Positions 1 to 7,470 of a DNA stretch of 46,758 nt are shown one piece after another (the first letter of the stretch is position 1; every line of letters begins with the position of its first letter). The position numbers and the translations under genes were made by a program. The stretch covers positions 1 to 46,758 of the forward strand of contig JAAEYY010000002.1 of assembly GCA_018223105.1 (NCBI GenBank), in the 5' to 3' direction. Below the pieces are notes generated by a model. That model had not been told where the DNA came from and made no database searches. It was given only the letters and a program-made list of their open reading frames with translations. Source of the stretch: a bacterium. GTDB taxonomy: Bacteria > Bacteroidota > Bacteroidia > NS11-12g > UBA9320.

Positions 1-626
1 AAAGTGGGAGTGGTAAAACCACCTTAATGAACCTTATCGCCGGTATATTGGATGACTATCAAGGTGAGATTAAAGTGAATTCAAGACCTTTATCTCAAAT
101 TAATAAAGAATCATGGCATAAAACTACTGCCTATATAACACAAGAACCGGTAGTTTTTGATGATACTATAGCTAATAATATTACATTCTGGGATGATCTT
201 TCAGTTGAAGGGAATAAAGAAAGGTATGAACGTGCATTGAAGCAGGCGTCGCTCTGGACTTTTGTTCAATCACTGCCTGAAGGCAATGATACTTTGATAG
301 GGTATCACGGAGTGAAAGTGAGTGGAGGACAAAAACAGAGAATCTCTATTGCACGAGAGCTTTACCGGCGCAATATAAATTTAGTATTACTTGACGAGGC
401 AACATCATCTCTTGATTCGGAGACTGAGAGAAATGTACAAATCGGTCTAGAGGCTCTCAGTAAGGATCACATCAGTTTAATCATAGCACATAGATTAACC
501 ACGATTAAAAATGCCGATAAAATTGTACTACTGAATAAAGGTAAAATTGAAACTATAGGTACTTTTAGTCAACTAAATGAGAGTAACCAACGCTTTAAAG
601 AAATGGTAGAATTACAAGAGTTTTGA
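1..626 (+). CDS. ABC exporter, ATP-binding part (5' truncated by window edge)
   Basis: This is the C-terminal nucleotide-binding domain of an ABC exporter. Its membrane domain lies upstream of the window. The reading frame is open from base 3 and starts inside the Walker A motif (SGSGKTT, bases 3-23). The Q-loop (YITQEPVVF), signature (SGGQKQR, near base 322), Walker B (LVLLDEAT) and H-loop (IIAHR) are all present, so the ATPase looks functional. The protein ends in the same -ELQEF tail as the next gene, one base away, and shares its layout, so the two are tandem paralogues. In a polysaccharide locus such half-transporters (MsbA/PglK type) flip lipid-linked oligosaccharides or lipids; that role is inferred. 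The ATG at 27 is internal and is not the true start. Confidence 0.9.
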   Translation, partial: SGSGKTTLMNLIAGILDDYQGEIKVNSRPLSQINKESWHKTTAYITQEPVVFDDTIANNITFWDDLSVEGNKERYERALKQASLWTFVQSLPEGNDTLIGYHGVKVSGGQKQRISIARELYRRNINLVLLDEATSSLDSETERNVQIGLEALSKDHISLIIAHRLTTIKNADKIVLLNKGKIETIGTFSQLNESNQRFKEMVELQEF

Positions 627-627
627 A

Positions 628-2424
628 ATGAAATTTATCAAAACACTTATAAGTAAGTATTTCTCACACTTTACCTATTTCTACAGGTATTTGGGGTACC
701 GCATATTTGTTGCTTTACTGTTGAGTCTGCTGGTAGGAGTCTTAGATGGTTTTGGACTCGCAATGTTTCTTCCCTTACTGCAACTTGTTAGTGGAGATTC
801 TACTGCAGACGGTGAGTCAATGGGGGGGTTAGCTTTTCTTGTAGATGGCTTTAAATCTCTAGGTATCCCTTTAGAACTAAGCAGTGTACTTATCATTATA
901 GTAGTTTTCTTCACGCTAAAAGGTATTGGTCAGTTTACAAGAATGTATTACAATCTCATTGTACGACTATTCTTTGTAAAGACACTGCGATACCGAAATG
1001 TTGAGTATCTCTCAAATTACTCCTATAAAAACTTTGTCAACTCCGATGCCGGTCGGATACAAAATACGATGAGTGGTGAAGTTGGAAAGGTATCTCAAGG
1101 CTATGTAGCTTATTTCAATACAATACAGGCTTGGGTAATGGTATTGGTTTATATCGTACTAGCTTTTATTACTAACCCTCAGTTTGCTCTACTTGTTGCA
1201 ATAGGTGGTGTACTGTCCAATCTGGTTTATCGTGTTATTTATAGAAAAACCAAGCAGGTCTCAATCAATATTACCAAAGGTGGACATATTTTTCAAGGAC
1301 TATTACTTCAAATGGTAGGCTTCTTCAAATACCTGAAAGCTACAGGGTACATGAAACCTTATGGTAAAAGATTGAGGAGTGCCATAGATTATATAGAAAA
1401 CGCAAATAGAAAGATAGGGTTTTATAATGCATTGCTATACTCAACGCGAGAACCACTTATCATTCTTGTTGTTGTGATCGTAATTCTGATTCAGGTTAAA
1501 TTTCTAGCGGCAAGCTTGGGAGGTATAATCTTAAGTCTAATGTTCTTCTATCGTTCTCTGACTTATGTTTTAACCTTACAAACGAATTGGAACAACTTCT
1601 TAAATGTATCGGGTTCCTTGAAGAACATGACCGAGTTTATGGAGGAATTAAAAGAGGGTAAGGAAAAATTTGGAAAAGAAAAATTTACTGAGTTTAATAC
1701 AGAAATCAAGCTGAAAAATGTCAGTATGGATTATGGTTTAGTGAGAGTTATAGATCATATTTCTCTGCAGATTCCCAAAAATACAACATTAGCCTTGGTG
1801 GGTGAAAGTGGCAGTGGTAAAACAACCGTGGTTAATCTACTAACTGGACTAATTCCTCCATCTGATGGAGACCTCTATTTAGATAGTAAAAACTACCAAA
1901 ACATCGATATTAGGTCGTTTCAACAGAAAATTGGATACATTACCCAAGACCCGGTAATATTTTCAGATAGTGTTTTTAATAATGTAACCAGATGGGCAGA
2001 GAAAAATCCTCAGAATATTGATAAGTTTTGGAAAGCCTTAGAGAAGGCTGCTGTAGCAGATTTTGTAAGGCAATTGCCCGATCAAGAAGAAAGTGACTTG
2101 GGAAATAATGGTATTCAGATGAGTGGTGGACAAAAACAGCGAATGTCTATTGCAAGAGAGCTTTATAAAGATGCAGAAATTTTGGTGATGGATGAAGCAA
2201 CTTCTGCGCTTGATTCAGAAACAGAAAGAATAATTCAAGAGAATATTGATTCACTTCACGGTGAATTAACCATCATTATTGTGGCTCATAGATTAAGTAC
2301 AATCAGAAATGTAGATAAAATTGTCTTACTGAACCAAGGTAAAATGGTAGCTACGGGGACTTTTGAAGAATTAATTAAAAAATCTCCGGAGTTTAAAAGA
2401 ATGACAGAACTCCAAGAATTTTGA
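628..2424 (+). CDS. ABC exporter with fused membrane and ATPase domains (MsbA/PglK-like)
   Basis: A full-length half-transporter of 598 residues. An N-terminal ABC-type membrane domain (about residues 15-330, several hydrophobic helices) is followed by a nucleotide-binding domain (about 355-598). Walker A GESGSGKTT starts near residue 391, the signature MSGGQKQR lies near 498, Walker B ILVMDEAT near 518 and the H-loop His near 554; all are canonical. It starts one base after the preceding ABC gene and shares its C-terminal ELQEF, so the two may form a heterodimer. I see no Wzx-type flippase in the window, so this pair is the best candidate for moving the lipid-linked repeat unit (PglK-like). 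It could also export another lipid. Confidence 0.9.
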   Translation: MKFIKTLISKYFSHFTYFYRYLGYRIFVALLLSLLVGVLDGFGLAMFLPLLQLVSGDSTADGESMGGLAFLVDGFKSLGIPLELSSVLIIIVVFFTLKGIGQFTRMYYNLIVRLFFVKTLRYRNVEYLSNYSYKNFVNSDAGRIQNTMSGEVGKVSQGYVAYFNTIQAWVMVLVYIVLAFITNPQFALLVAIGGVLSNLVYRVIYRKTKQVSINITKGGHIFQGLLLQMVGFFKYLKATGYMKPYGKRLRSAIDYIENANRKIGFYNALLYSTREPLIILVVVIVILIQVKFLAASLGGIILSLMFFYRSLTYVLTLQTNWNNFLNVSGSLKNMTEFMEELKEGKEKFGKEKFTEFNTEIKLKNVSMDYGLVRVIDHISLQIPKNTTLALVGESGSGKTTVVNLLTGLIPPSDGDLYLDSKNYQNIDIRSFQQKIGYITQDPVIFSDSVFNNVTRWAEKNPQNIDKFWKALEKAAVADFVRQLPDQEESDLGNNGIQMSGGQKQRMSIARELYKDAEILVMDEATSALDSETERIIQENIDSLHGELTIIIVAHRLSTIRNVDKIVLLNQGKMVATGTFEELIKKSPEFKRMTELQEF

Positions 2425-3101
2425 ACAAAGCATTACGGAAATTTGGTAAAAGAAATTTAGCTTTTTTAAAATGGAAGTTAAGTCCTGGCAATAAGAAGAT
2501 ATTTTGCATAGGGAGAAATAAAACGGGAACAACATCACTTACATCCTACCTAGAACAAAAAAGATTCTATTTCAATGATCAGAAAACAGCTGAGCTTTTA
2601 GTAAAAGATTATGCTGATGGAGATTGGTCCAAAATTTTAGCTCACTGTAAAACAGCTCAGATTTTTCAAGATGCTCCATTTAGTTGGCCAAACACCTGGA
2701 AACAGATTGTCAAGCAATATCCAAATGCTAAATATATATTGACCTACCGAGCACCTGAATCGTGGTATTCTTCGTTAACTAGATTTCATACCAAATTATT
2801 CTCTTCTGATTCTAATAGGACTCCAGATAAAAGCGATTTAATGAATGCCGAGTATCGATATAAGGGTTTCATGTGGGATGCAAATAGAGCAGTTTGGAAT
2901 ACGCCGGAAGATGATGTATATAACAAAGAGATCATGCTGGCCAATTACAATCAACACAACTCGGAGGTTAGAGCGTTTTTTAAAGACAAACCTAATTTCT
3001 TAGAAATTGATATATCATCGAAAGAAGATTTTAAAAAACTGAATGATTTTCTCAATATAAAGTCAGAGTTCGACAGATTTCCTCACTTGAATAAATCATG
3101 A
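2421..3101 (+). CDS. Sulfotransferase family protein (Sulfotransfer_4-like)
   Basis: Predicted PAPS-dependent sulfotransferase of 226 residues. The 5'-phosphosulfate-binding loop is GRNKTGTTSL at residues 31-40. A 3'-phosphate-binding segment follows at YILTYRAPESWYSS, with Arg110 and the Ser at 118/119. The FQDAPFSW stretch is also typical of the Sulfotransfer_4 family. The start is TTG at 2421, overlapping the previous stop as TTGA; no upstream alternative keeps the 4-base coupling seen elsewhere in this operon. It is the first of three dissimilar sulfotransferases here. The acceptor is presumably a sugar of the exopolysaccharide or its lipid-linked precursor; this is inferred from context. 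Confidence 0.8.
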   Translation: MNKALRKFGKRNLAFLKWKLSPGNKKIFCIGRNKTGTTSLTSYLEQKRFYFNDQKTAELLVKDYADGDWSKILAHCKTAQIFQDAPFSWPNTWKQIVKQYPNAKYILTYRAPESWYSSLTRFHTKLFSSDSNRTPDKSDLMNAEYRYKGFMWDANRAVWNTPEDDVYNKEIMLANYNQHNSEVRAFFKDKPNFLEIDISSKEDFKKLNDFLNIKSEFDRFPHLNKS

Positions 3102-3892
3102 AATCCCAATTAAAAAAAATAGGAAAGAAAACCTTAGATAAGCTTAAGTACGTTAAAGTTAGAGGGAAAGTAAACTTGTTTATTGTTGGTGAGCAGAAAT
3201 GTGGAACATCATCGCTTCATGAGTATTTGATCCACTCAAAGAATATTGTTCAAGGTAAAAGAAAAGAAATGCATTTCTTTGATTCACCTCTTTTCGATAC
3301 TAAGGATTATGCATATTACGAGGATAGTTTCAAATCATTAAGATCAAATAGAGATATAAAATATAAAATTGACAGTACACCGTCTTATGCCTGGGCTGAG
3401 TCTTCTCTAGAGAGAATTCATGCGTACAACCCTAATGCTAAATTGATTTATATTACAAGAGATCCAGTTGAACGCTTTTTTTCAGCTTATAGTTTCTATA
3501 AGAAGAAGGTAAACCCTAATAATACAAGGTTAAAGAATGAGAAAATGAAGCAATTTCTTGTCGACAATCCTAACATGAGTATTCAAGACTTTTACAATGT
3601 GGAAATGTCCACTTCACCGGTCTTCCATTCTCTTGAACGAGGTTTATACAAGCAGATGATCTCGAAAATCCTCACATATTACCCGGAGAATCAACTTTTA
3701 GTCCTAGACTTTAAAGATATTGTACATACTGAACAGTTTAAAACGACCATTAAAAAAATAGAACAATTTTTAGGACTTGACTTACCTCAGTTGGAGCTTC
3801 CTCATAAGAATGTTACTAATAGTGTAGGTCATAAATGGCCTGATGCAATGGTCCGGACATTAACAGAATTTTACTCTCAACAATCGAAATGA
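3098..3892 (+). CDS. Sulfotransferase (heparan N-/O-sulfotransferase-like)
   Basis: Predicted PAPS-dependent sulfotransferase of 264 residues. The N-terminal loop GEQKCGTSSL (31-40) binds the 5'-phosphosulfate. The segment YITRDPVERFFSAY, with Arg121 and Ser129, binds the 3'-phosphate. The intervening KEMHFFD and IDSTPSYAW blocks are characteristic of the heparan-sulfate-type Sulfotransfer_1 group (NDST/HS3ST-like). The gene overlaps the preceding sulfotransferase by ATGA. Together they suggest sulfation of more than one position on the polymer. The true acceptor cannot be read from sequence. Confidence 0.88.
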   Translation: MKSQLKKIGKKTLDKLKYVKVRGKVNLFIVGEQKCGTSSLHEYLIHSKNIVQGKRKEMHFFDSPLFDTKDYAYYEDSFKSLRSNRDIKYKIDSTPSYAWAESSLERIHAYNPNAKLIYITRDPVERFFSAYSFYKKKVNPNNTRLKNEKMKQFLVDNPNMSIQDFYNVEMSTSPVFHSLERGLYKQMISKILTYYPENQLLVLDFKDIVHTEQFKTTIKKIEQFLGLDLPQLELPHKNVTNSVGHKWPDAMVRTLTEFYSQQSK

Positions 3893-3910
3893 CGATTAAT
3901 TTATTCGTAC

Positions 3911-4990
3911 ATGATACCAGTAACTAAGCCCTTCTCCCCACCTCTTGAAGAGTACCAGGAATTCTTAAAAGGAATTTGGTCTCGAAATTGGCTTACTAAT
4001 AATGGTCCTTTGGTAAATGACCTCGAGCTCAAACTTAAACGTTATCTCGGGGTTGAGCATTTGTTGTACCTTACCAATGGAACTATTGCAATTCAGATTG
4101 CAATTAAAGCCCTTGGGATATCCAAGAAGGTCATTACCACACCTTTTTCTTATGTAGCAACAACGAGCAGTATTGTTTGGGAAAACTGTACTCCGGTTTT
4201 TGCAGATATAGACTCTAAAACATTAAATATTGATCACCGATCTATTGAAAAGCTGATAGACCCTGATACCGAGGCTATTTTAGCTACTCATTGCTTTGGT
4301 AATCCATGTGATATTGAAAAAATACAAAAGATAGCAGACCAACATAATTTGAAGGTGATTTTTGATGCTGCCCATTGTTTTGGCTCAAAGTATAAAGGAA
4401 AGTCTGTCTTTGATTTTGGAGATGTGTCAACTACGAGTTTTCACGCAACTAAACTTTTCCATACCGTTGAAGGAGGAGCAGTGTTTACAAAAGATGCTGA
4501 ACTTTTGAAGCGTATGGCTTACATGCGGAATTTCGGACATGACGGTCCCGAGAAGTTTGCCGGTGTTGGTATCAATGGTAAAAACTCAGAGTTTCACGCC
4601 GCGATGGGAATTCTAAACCTCAACTATGTGGATGAAATATTGCTTCAACGAAAGTTACTGAGCCAAAATTATGACACACTTTTAAATAAAATTAAGTCGT
4701 TCAAACCGGAAATAACCAGTAATGCCGAAACTAACTATTCTTATTACCCTATGGTGTTTGAATCAGAAGATCAAGCACTTGAAGTTAAAACAGCATTAGA
4801 AAAGAGTGAGATTTTTCCCCGAAGGTATTTTTATCCAAGTTTAAGTAGTTTGAACTATACTGCGGGATCTACTCCCGTATCTGATGACATTGCTTCCCGC
4901 ATCTTGTGTCTTCCACTTTATCATGATTTAAGTATAGAAGAACAAGAAATAGTGAGTAGAATTATCCTAAGAACCCTAAGATATAGATGA
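3911..4990 (+). CDS. DegT/DnrJ/EryC1-type sugar aminotransferase, VioA-like
   Basis: PLP-dependent aminotransferase of 359 residues acting on a nucleotide-linked keto-sugar. The N-terminal pattern (IPVTKPFSPPLEE, NWLTNNGP), the Asp of FDAAH (about 152) that contacts the PLP ring nitrogen, and the Schiff-base Lys181 in FHATKLFHT are all present. The overall pattern resembles VioA, which makes dTDP-4-amino-4,6-dideoxyglucose, more than WbpE. It overlaps the following WbqC-family gene by 4 bases, a pairing that suggests a joint role in making or modifying an amino-sugar. RmlA/RmlB, which would supply a dTDP-4-keto-6-deoxy sugar, are not in the window, so the substrate is inferred. A WbpE-like role alongside the WbpB-like enzyme at 28672 is an alternative. 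Confidence 0.88.
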   Translation: MIPVTKPFSPPLEEYQEFLKGIWSRNWLTNNGPLVNDLELKLKRYLGVEHLLYLTNGTIAIQIAIKALGISKKVITTPFSYVATTSSIVWENCTPVFADIDSKTLNIDHRSIEKLIDPDTEAILATHCFGNPCDIEKIQKIADQHNLKVIFDAAHCFGSKYKGKSVFDFGDVSTTSFHATKLFHTVEGGAVFTKDAELLKRMAYMRNFGHDGPEKFAGVGINGKNSEFHAAMGILNLNYVDEILLQRKLLSQNYDTLLNKIKSFKPEITSNAETNYSYYPMVFESEDQALEVKTALEKSEIFPRRYFYPSLSSLNYTAGSTPVSDDIASRILCLPLYHDLSIEEQEIVSRIILRTLRYR

Positions 4991-5712
4991 TGAAGTTTGC
5001 CTTAATGCAACCCTATTTTTTCCCATACATTGGTTATTTTTCTTTAATTCATTCTGTGGATCACTTTATGTTCTTTGATCAGGTTCAGTTTAATAAGAAA
5101 TCATGGATGTCGCGAAATAGGTTGTATGATCCTAGTCAGCAAAAAGACTATTATTTCAGAGCAGGAATTGAGAAACCGGAGTATAAAGCGAATATTCAAG
5201 ATGTTAAACTAAAATCAAGTGATGATTGGAAACAAACAATTTTAGCTCAGATTAACTCATATAAGAATAAAGTAAGCTATTTTGATGAGACCCTTAGCTT
5301 CTTAAAAGAGTTTTTCTTAAATGACAACTCGCAAACCTTACCGGATTTTAATTATAACAGTATAGTTGCTATTAGCAGATATTTGGCTTTAAATACAGAG
5401 TTTAGTAAATACTCTGATCAAGATATTGAATTTGACGAATTACCTGATGCATCTACATGGTCTTTGGAAGTGTCAAAAGTCGTAGGCGCAAGTCATTATA
5501 TCAATGCACCGGGAGGTGAAGAATTTATTCTGCCACAAGGCTTTACAGAAGCTAATTTGAAATTAGGTTTTATACAGGTCGATTTACAAGAGTATAAACA
5601 AGTGGGTCCAACGTTTATACCTGGTCTTTCTATCTTAGATGTGCTACTCTGTAATGGACGAGAAGCGACTGCTGAAATGGTGAAAAGTTATTCGATTAAA
5701 TGGAAGAATTAG
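4987..5712 (+). CDS. WbqC-like family protein
   Basis: A 241-residue WbqC-family protein. The diagnostic N-terminus contains ALMQPYFFPYIGYF, then a His-Asp pair (VDHFMFFDQVQF) and a KKSWMSRNR segment, with a later WSLEVSK and HYINAPGG region. The family is common in O-antigen and capsule loci, next to amino-sugar aminotransferases, but its reaction is not established. Here it overlaps the VioA-like aminotransferase, so a step in making or modifying the 4-amino sugar is a reasonable guess. The second codon is also Met, so the start could be either ATG at 4987 or 4990. The 3' end overlaps the next gene by 13 bases. Confidence 0.85.
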   Translation: MMKFALMQPYFFPYIGYFSLIHSVDHFMFFDQVQFNKKSWMSRNRLYDPSQQKDYYFRAGIEKPEYKANIQDVKLKSSDDWKQTILAQINSYKNKVSYFDETLSFLKEFFLNDNSQTLPDFNYNSIVAISRYLALNTEFSKYSDQDIEFDELPDASTWSLEVSKVVGASHYINAPGGEEFILPQGFTEANLKLGFIQVDLQEYKQVGPTFIPGLSILDVLLCNGREATAEMVKSYSIKWKN

Positions 5713-6512
5713 AACGTGTTGCCATCCATACTGTGCCTCGATCCGGTTCAACTTGGTTAGGTGCTATTTTTGATTCTTCTCCACAGGTTGCCTATCGATT
5801 TCAACCGCTTTTTTCATACGGTCATAAAGATCAGCTCAATACTTCATCAAGCCGGGAAGAGATAGATGAATTCTTTCATGATATACTGAATAGCCGGGAT
5901 GACTTTGTTTTGCAAACAGAGAATAAAGAACTAAATAAAGTACCCGTATTCAGCAAGGATAATATTACTCATTTGGTTTACAAGGAGGTTCGTTATCATC
6001 ATATTCTTGAAAATTTGCTTAAGCAAGATTCCGGGCTTAAAGCAATTGCGATGATAAGAAACCCCAAGAGCGTAATAGCGTCTTGGTTAAAAGCCCCAAA
6101 AGAATTTAGACCGGATCTTGGATGGAGTTTAGATGAATGGTACAATGCACCCAGTAAGAATTTAGATAAACCGGAAGAGTTCAATGGTTTTACAAAGTGG
6201 TGTGAGGCAAGTACTATTTTTCTTAAATTGAAAATGAACTACCCGGATCGATTTAAATTAATTCACTATTCTGACCTCTTGAATGAGACCGAGAAATCTG
6301 TCAGGGAATTATTTGATTTTGTAAACTTGAGTGTTACTGATCAAACTTTACAGTTTATTTCAAACTCACAGAAGCGAAATGATGAAGACCCATATGGTAT
6401 TTACAAGAAAAAGGTTACTGATGATTCGTGGAAAAATGAATTGGATCAGGAGATAATACAAAAAATTGATCAGGAGTTAGTCAATACTCCCTTAGAACAA
6501 TTTCTACGTTAG
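5700..6512 (+). CDS. Sulfotransferase family protein (third in locus)
   Basis: Predicted sulfotransferase of 270 residues. The PAPS loop is VPRSGSTWL at residues 12-20, and the 3'-phosphate-binding segment is AMIRNPKSVIASWL with Arg120 and Ser128. A conserved YKEVRYH block sits before it. The sequence is clearly different from the two sulfotransferases at 2421 and 3098, so it is not a recent duplicate. The ATG at 5700 lies within the end of the WbqC gene (13-base overlap). Its place after the aminotransferase/WbqC pair suggests a distinct acceptor position, but this is inference. Confidence 0.82.
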   Translation: MEELERVAIHTVPRSGSTWLGAIFDSSPQVAYRFQPLFSYGHKDQLNTSSSREEIDEFFHDILNSRDDFVLQTENKELNKVPVFSKDNITHLVYKEVRYHHILENLLKQDSGLKAIAMIRNPKSVIASWLKAPKEFRPDLGWSLDEWYNAPSKNLDKPEEFNGFTKWCEASTIFLKLKMNYPDRFKLIHYSDLLNETEKSVRELFDFVNLSVTDQTLQFISNSQKRNDEDPYGIYKKKVTDDSWKNELDQEIIQKIDQELVNTPLEQFLR

Positions 6513-7469
6513 ATGATACCTGTCGTTTCAGTTTGCATAACTGCCTATAATCACGAAGAATATATAGAAGAATGTGTAAACTCTGTATTGAGTCAAGTCA
6601 CTTCATTTCCATTTGAAATAATAATTGGTGAAGATGCTAGCAAAGATAAAACAGCTCAAATCTGTGATGATTTGCAGAAAATGCATCCGGATAAGGTGAG
6701 GGTGTTTCATCGCTCGGATGCGGATAAAGTTTTTATCGCAGGCAGGAAAACCGGAAGGTTTAATTTTTGTGAAAATCTGCGTGAAGCAAGTGGAGAATAT
6801 ATTGCCCTATTAGATGGTGATGATTATTGGCTGGATACTCAAAAGCTTCAAAAACAATATGATTTTGCAAGTGGATCAAAGCTCAAAGGCGTTTATGGAT
6901 CCTATTTGATCAAAGAAAAAACAGGCTTACATAAACCCGAATGGCCTTTTAAACAACCTGTAATAAGCAAAACCATAATTGTTGATCCCGGTCAGATAAT
7001 GGATCGTCATTTTCATTTCAGTCATACCAGCACCTGTTTCTTTCATAGAGGTATGGTACCCGTAATATTAAATAATCCTATAATTTACAAATCATTTGGT
7101 GCGGATGAGCTCATTATGTTGGAGTTGTTTAATAAAGGTAAAGTGGGCTTCATTAATGAGCCATTATCAGTTTACAGAAACGACAATGTGAGCACAACAA
7201 ACTGGAAAAGAACTTATGAAGCGCGTTGTGAAAATTACTATCTCAAACTAACTAATTTTAAGCTATATAAAGAACGATATCCGTTCTTTAGGAAAAACAT
7301 AAATTATAAAATCAATTTTATTGGCATTCATTTAATCAACAGTGATAAAGTAAATGCTATCGAGGCATTAAAGGCCTTGTTCTATTTTGTTTTACGTTTT
7401 GATCGATATTTCACTGTAAAAGGAGCGAAGGCTTTTTACAAAAGGTTGAAAGGAGATACTTCCCTTTAA
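6513..7469 (+). CDS. Glycosyltransferase family 2
   Basis: A GT-A fold glycosyltransferase of 318 residues. It starts with VVSVCITAYNHEEYIEE, a typical GT2 nucleotide-binding strand. GEDASKDKT follows, and the metal-binding acidic motif is ALLDGDDYW (about residues 105-113). The C-terminal part is basic and aromatic-rich, suggesting peripheral membrane contact. It directly abuts the upstream sulfotransferase stop (no gap) and is followed one base later by asnB. It is one of two GT2 enzymes in the locus. Donor and acceptor are unknown. Confidence 0.88.
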   Translation: MIPVVSVCITAYNHEEYIEECVNSVLSQVTSFPFEIIIGEDASKDKTAQICDDLQKMHPDKVRVFHRSDADKVFIAGRKTGRFNFCENLREASGEYIALLDGDDYWLDTQKLQKQYDFASGSKLKGVYGSYLIKEKTGLHKPEWPFKQPVISKTIIVDPGQIMDRHFHFSHTSTCFFHRGMVPVILNNPIIYKSFGADELIMLELFNKGKVGFINEPLSVYRNDNVSTTNWKRTYEARCENYYLKLTNFKLYKERYPFFRKNINYKINFIGIHLINSDKVNAIEALKALFYFVLRFDRYFTVKGAKAFYKRLKGDTSL

Positions 7470-7470
7470 T

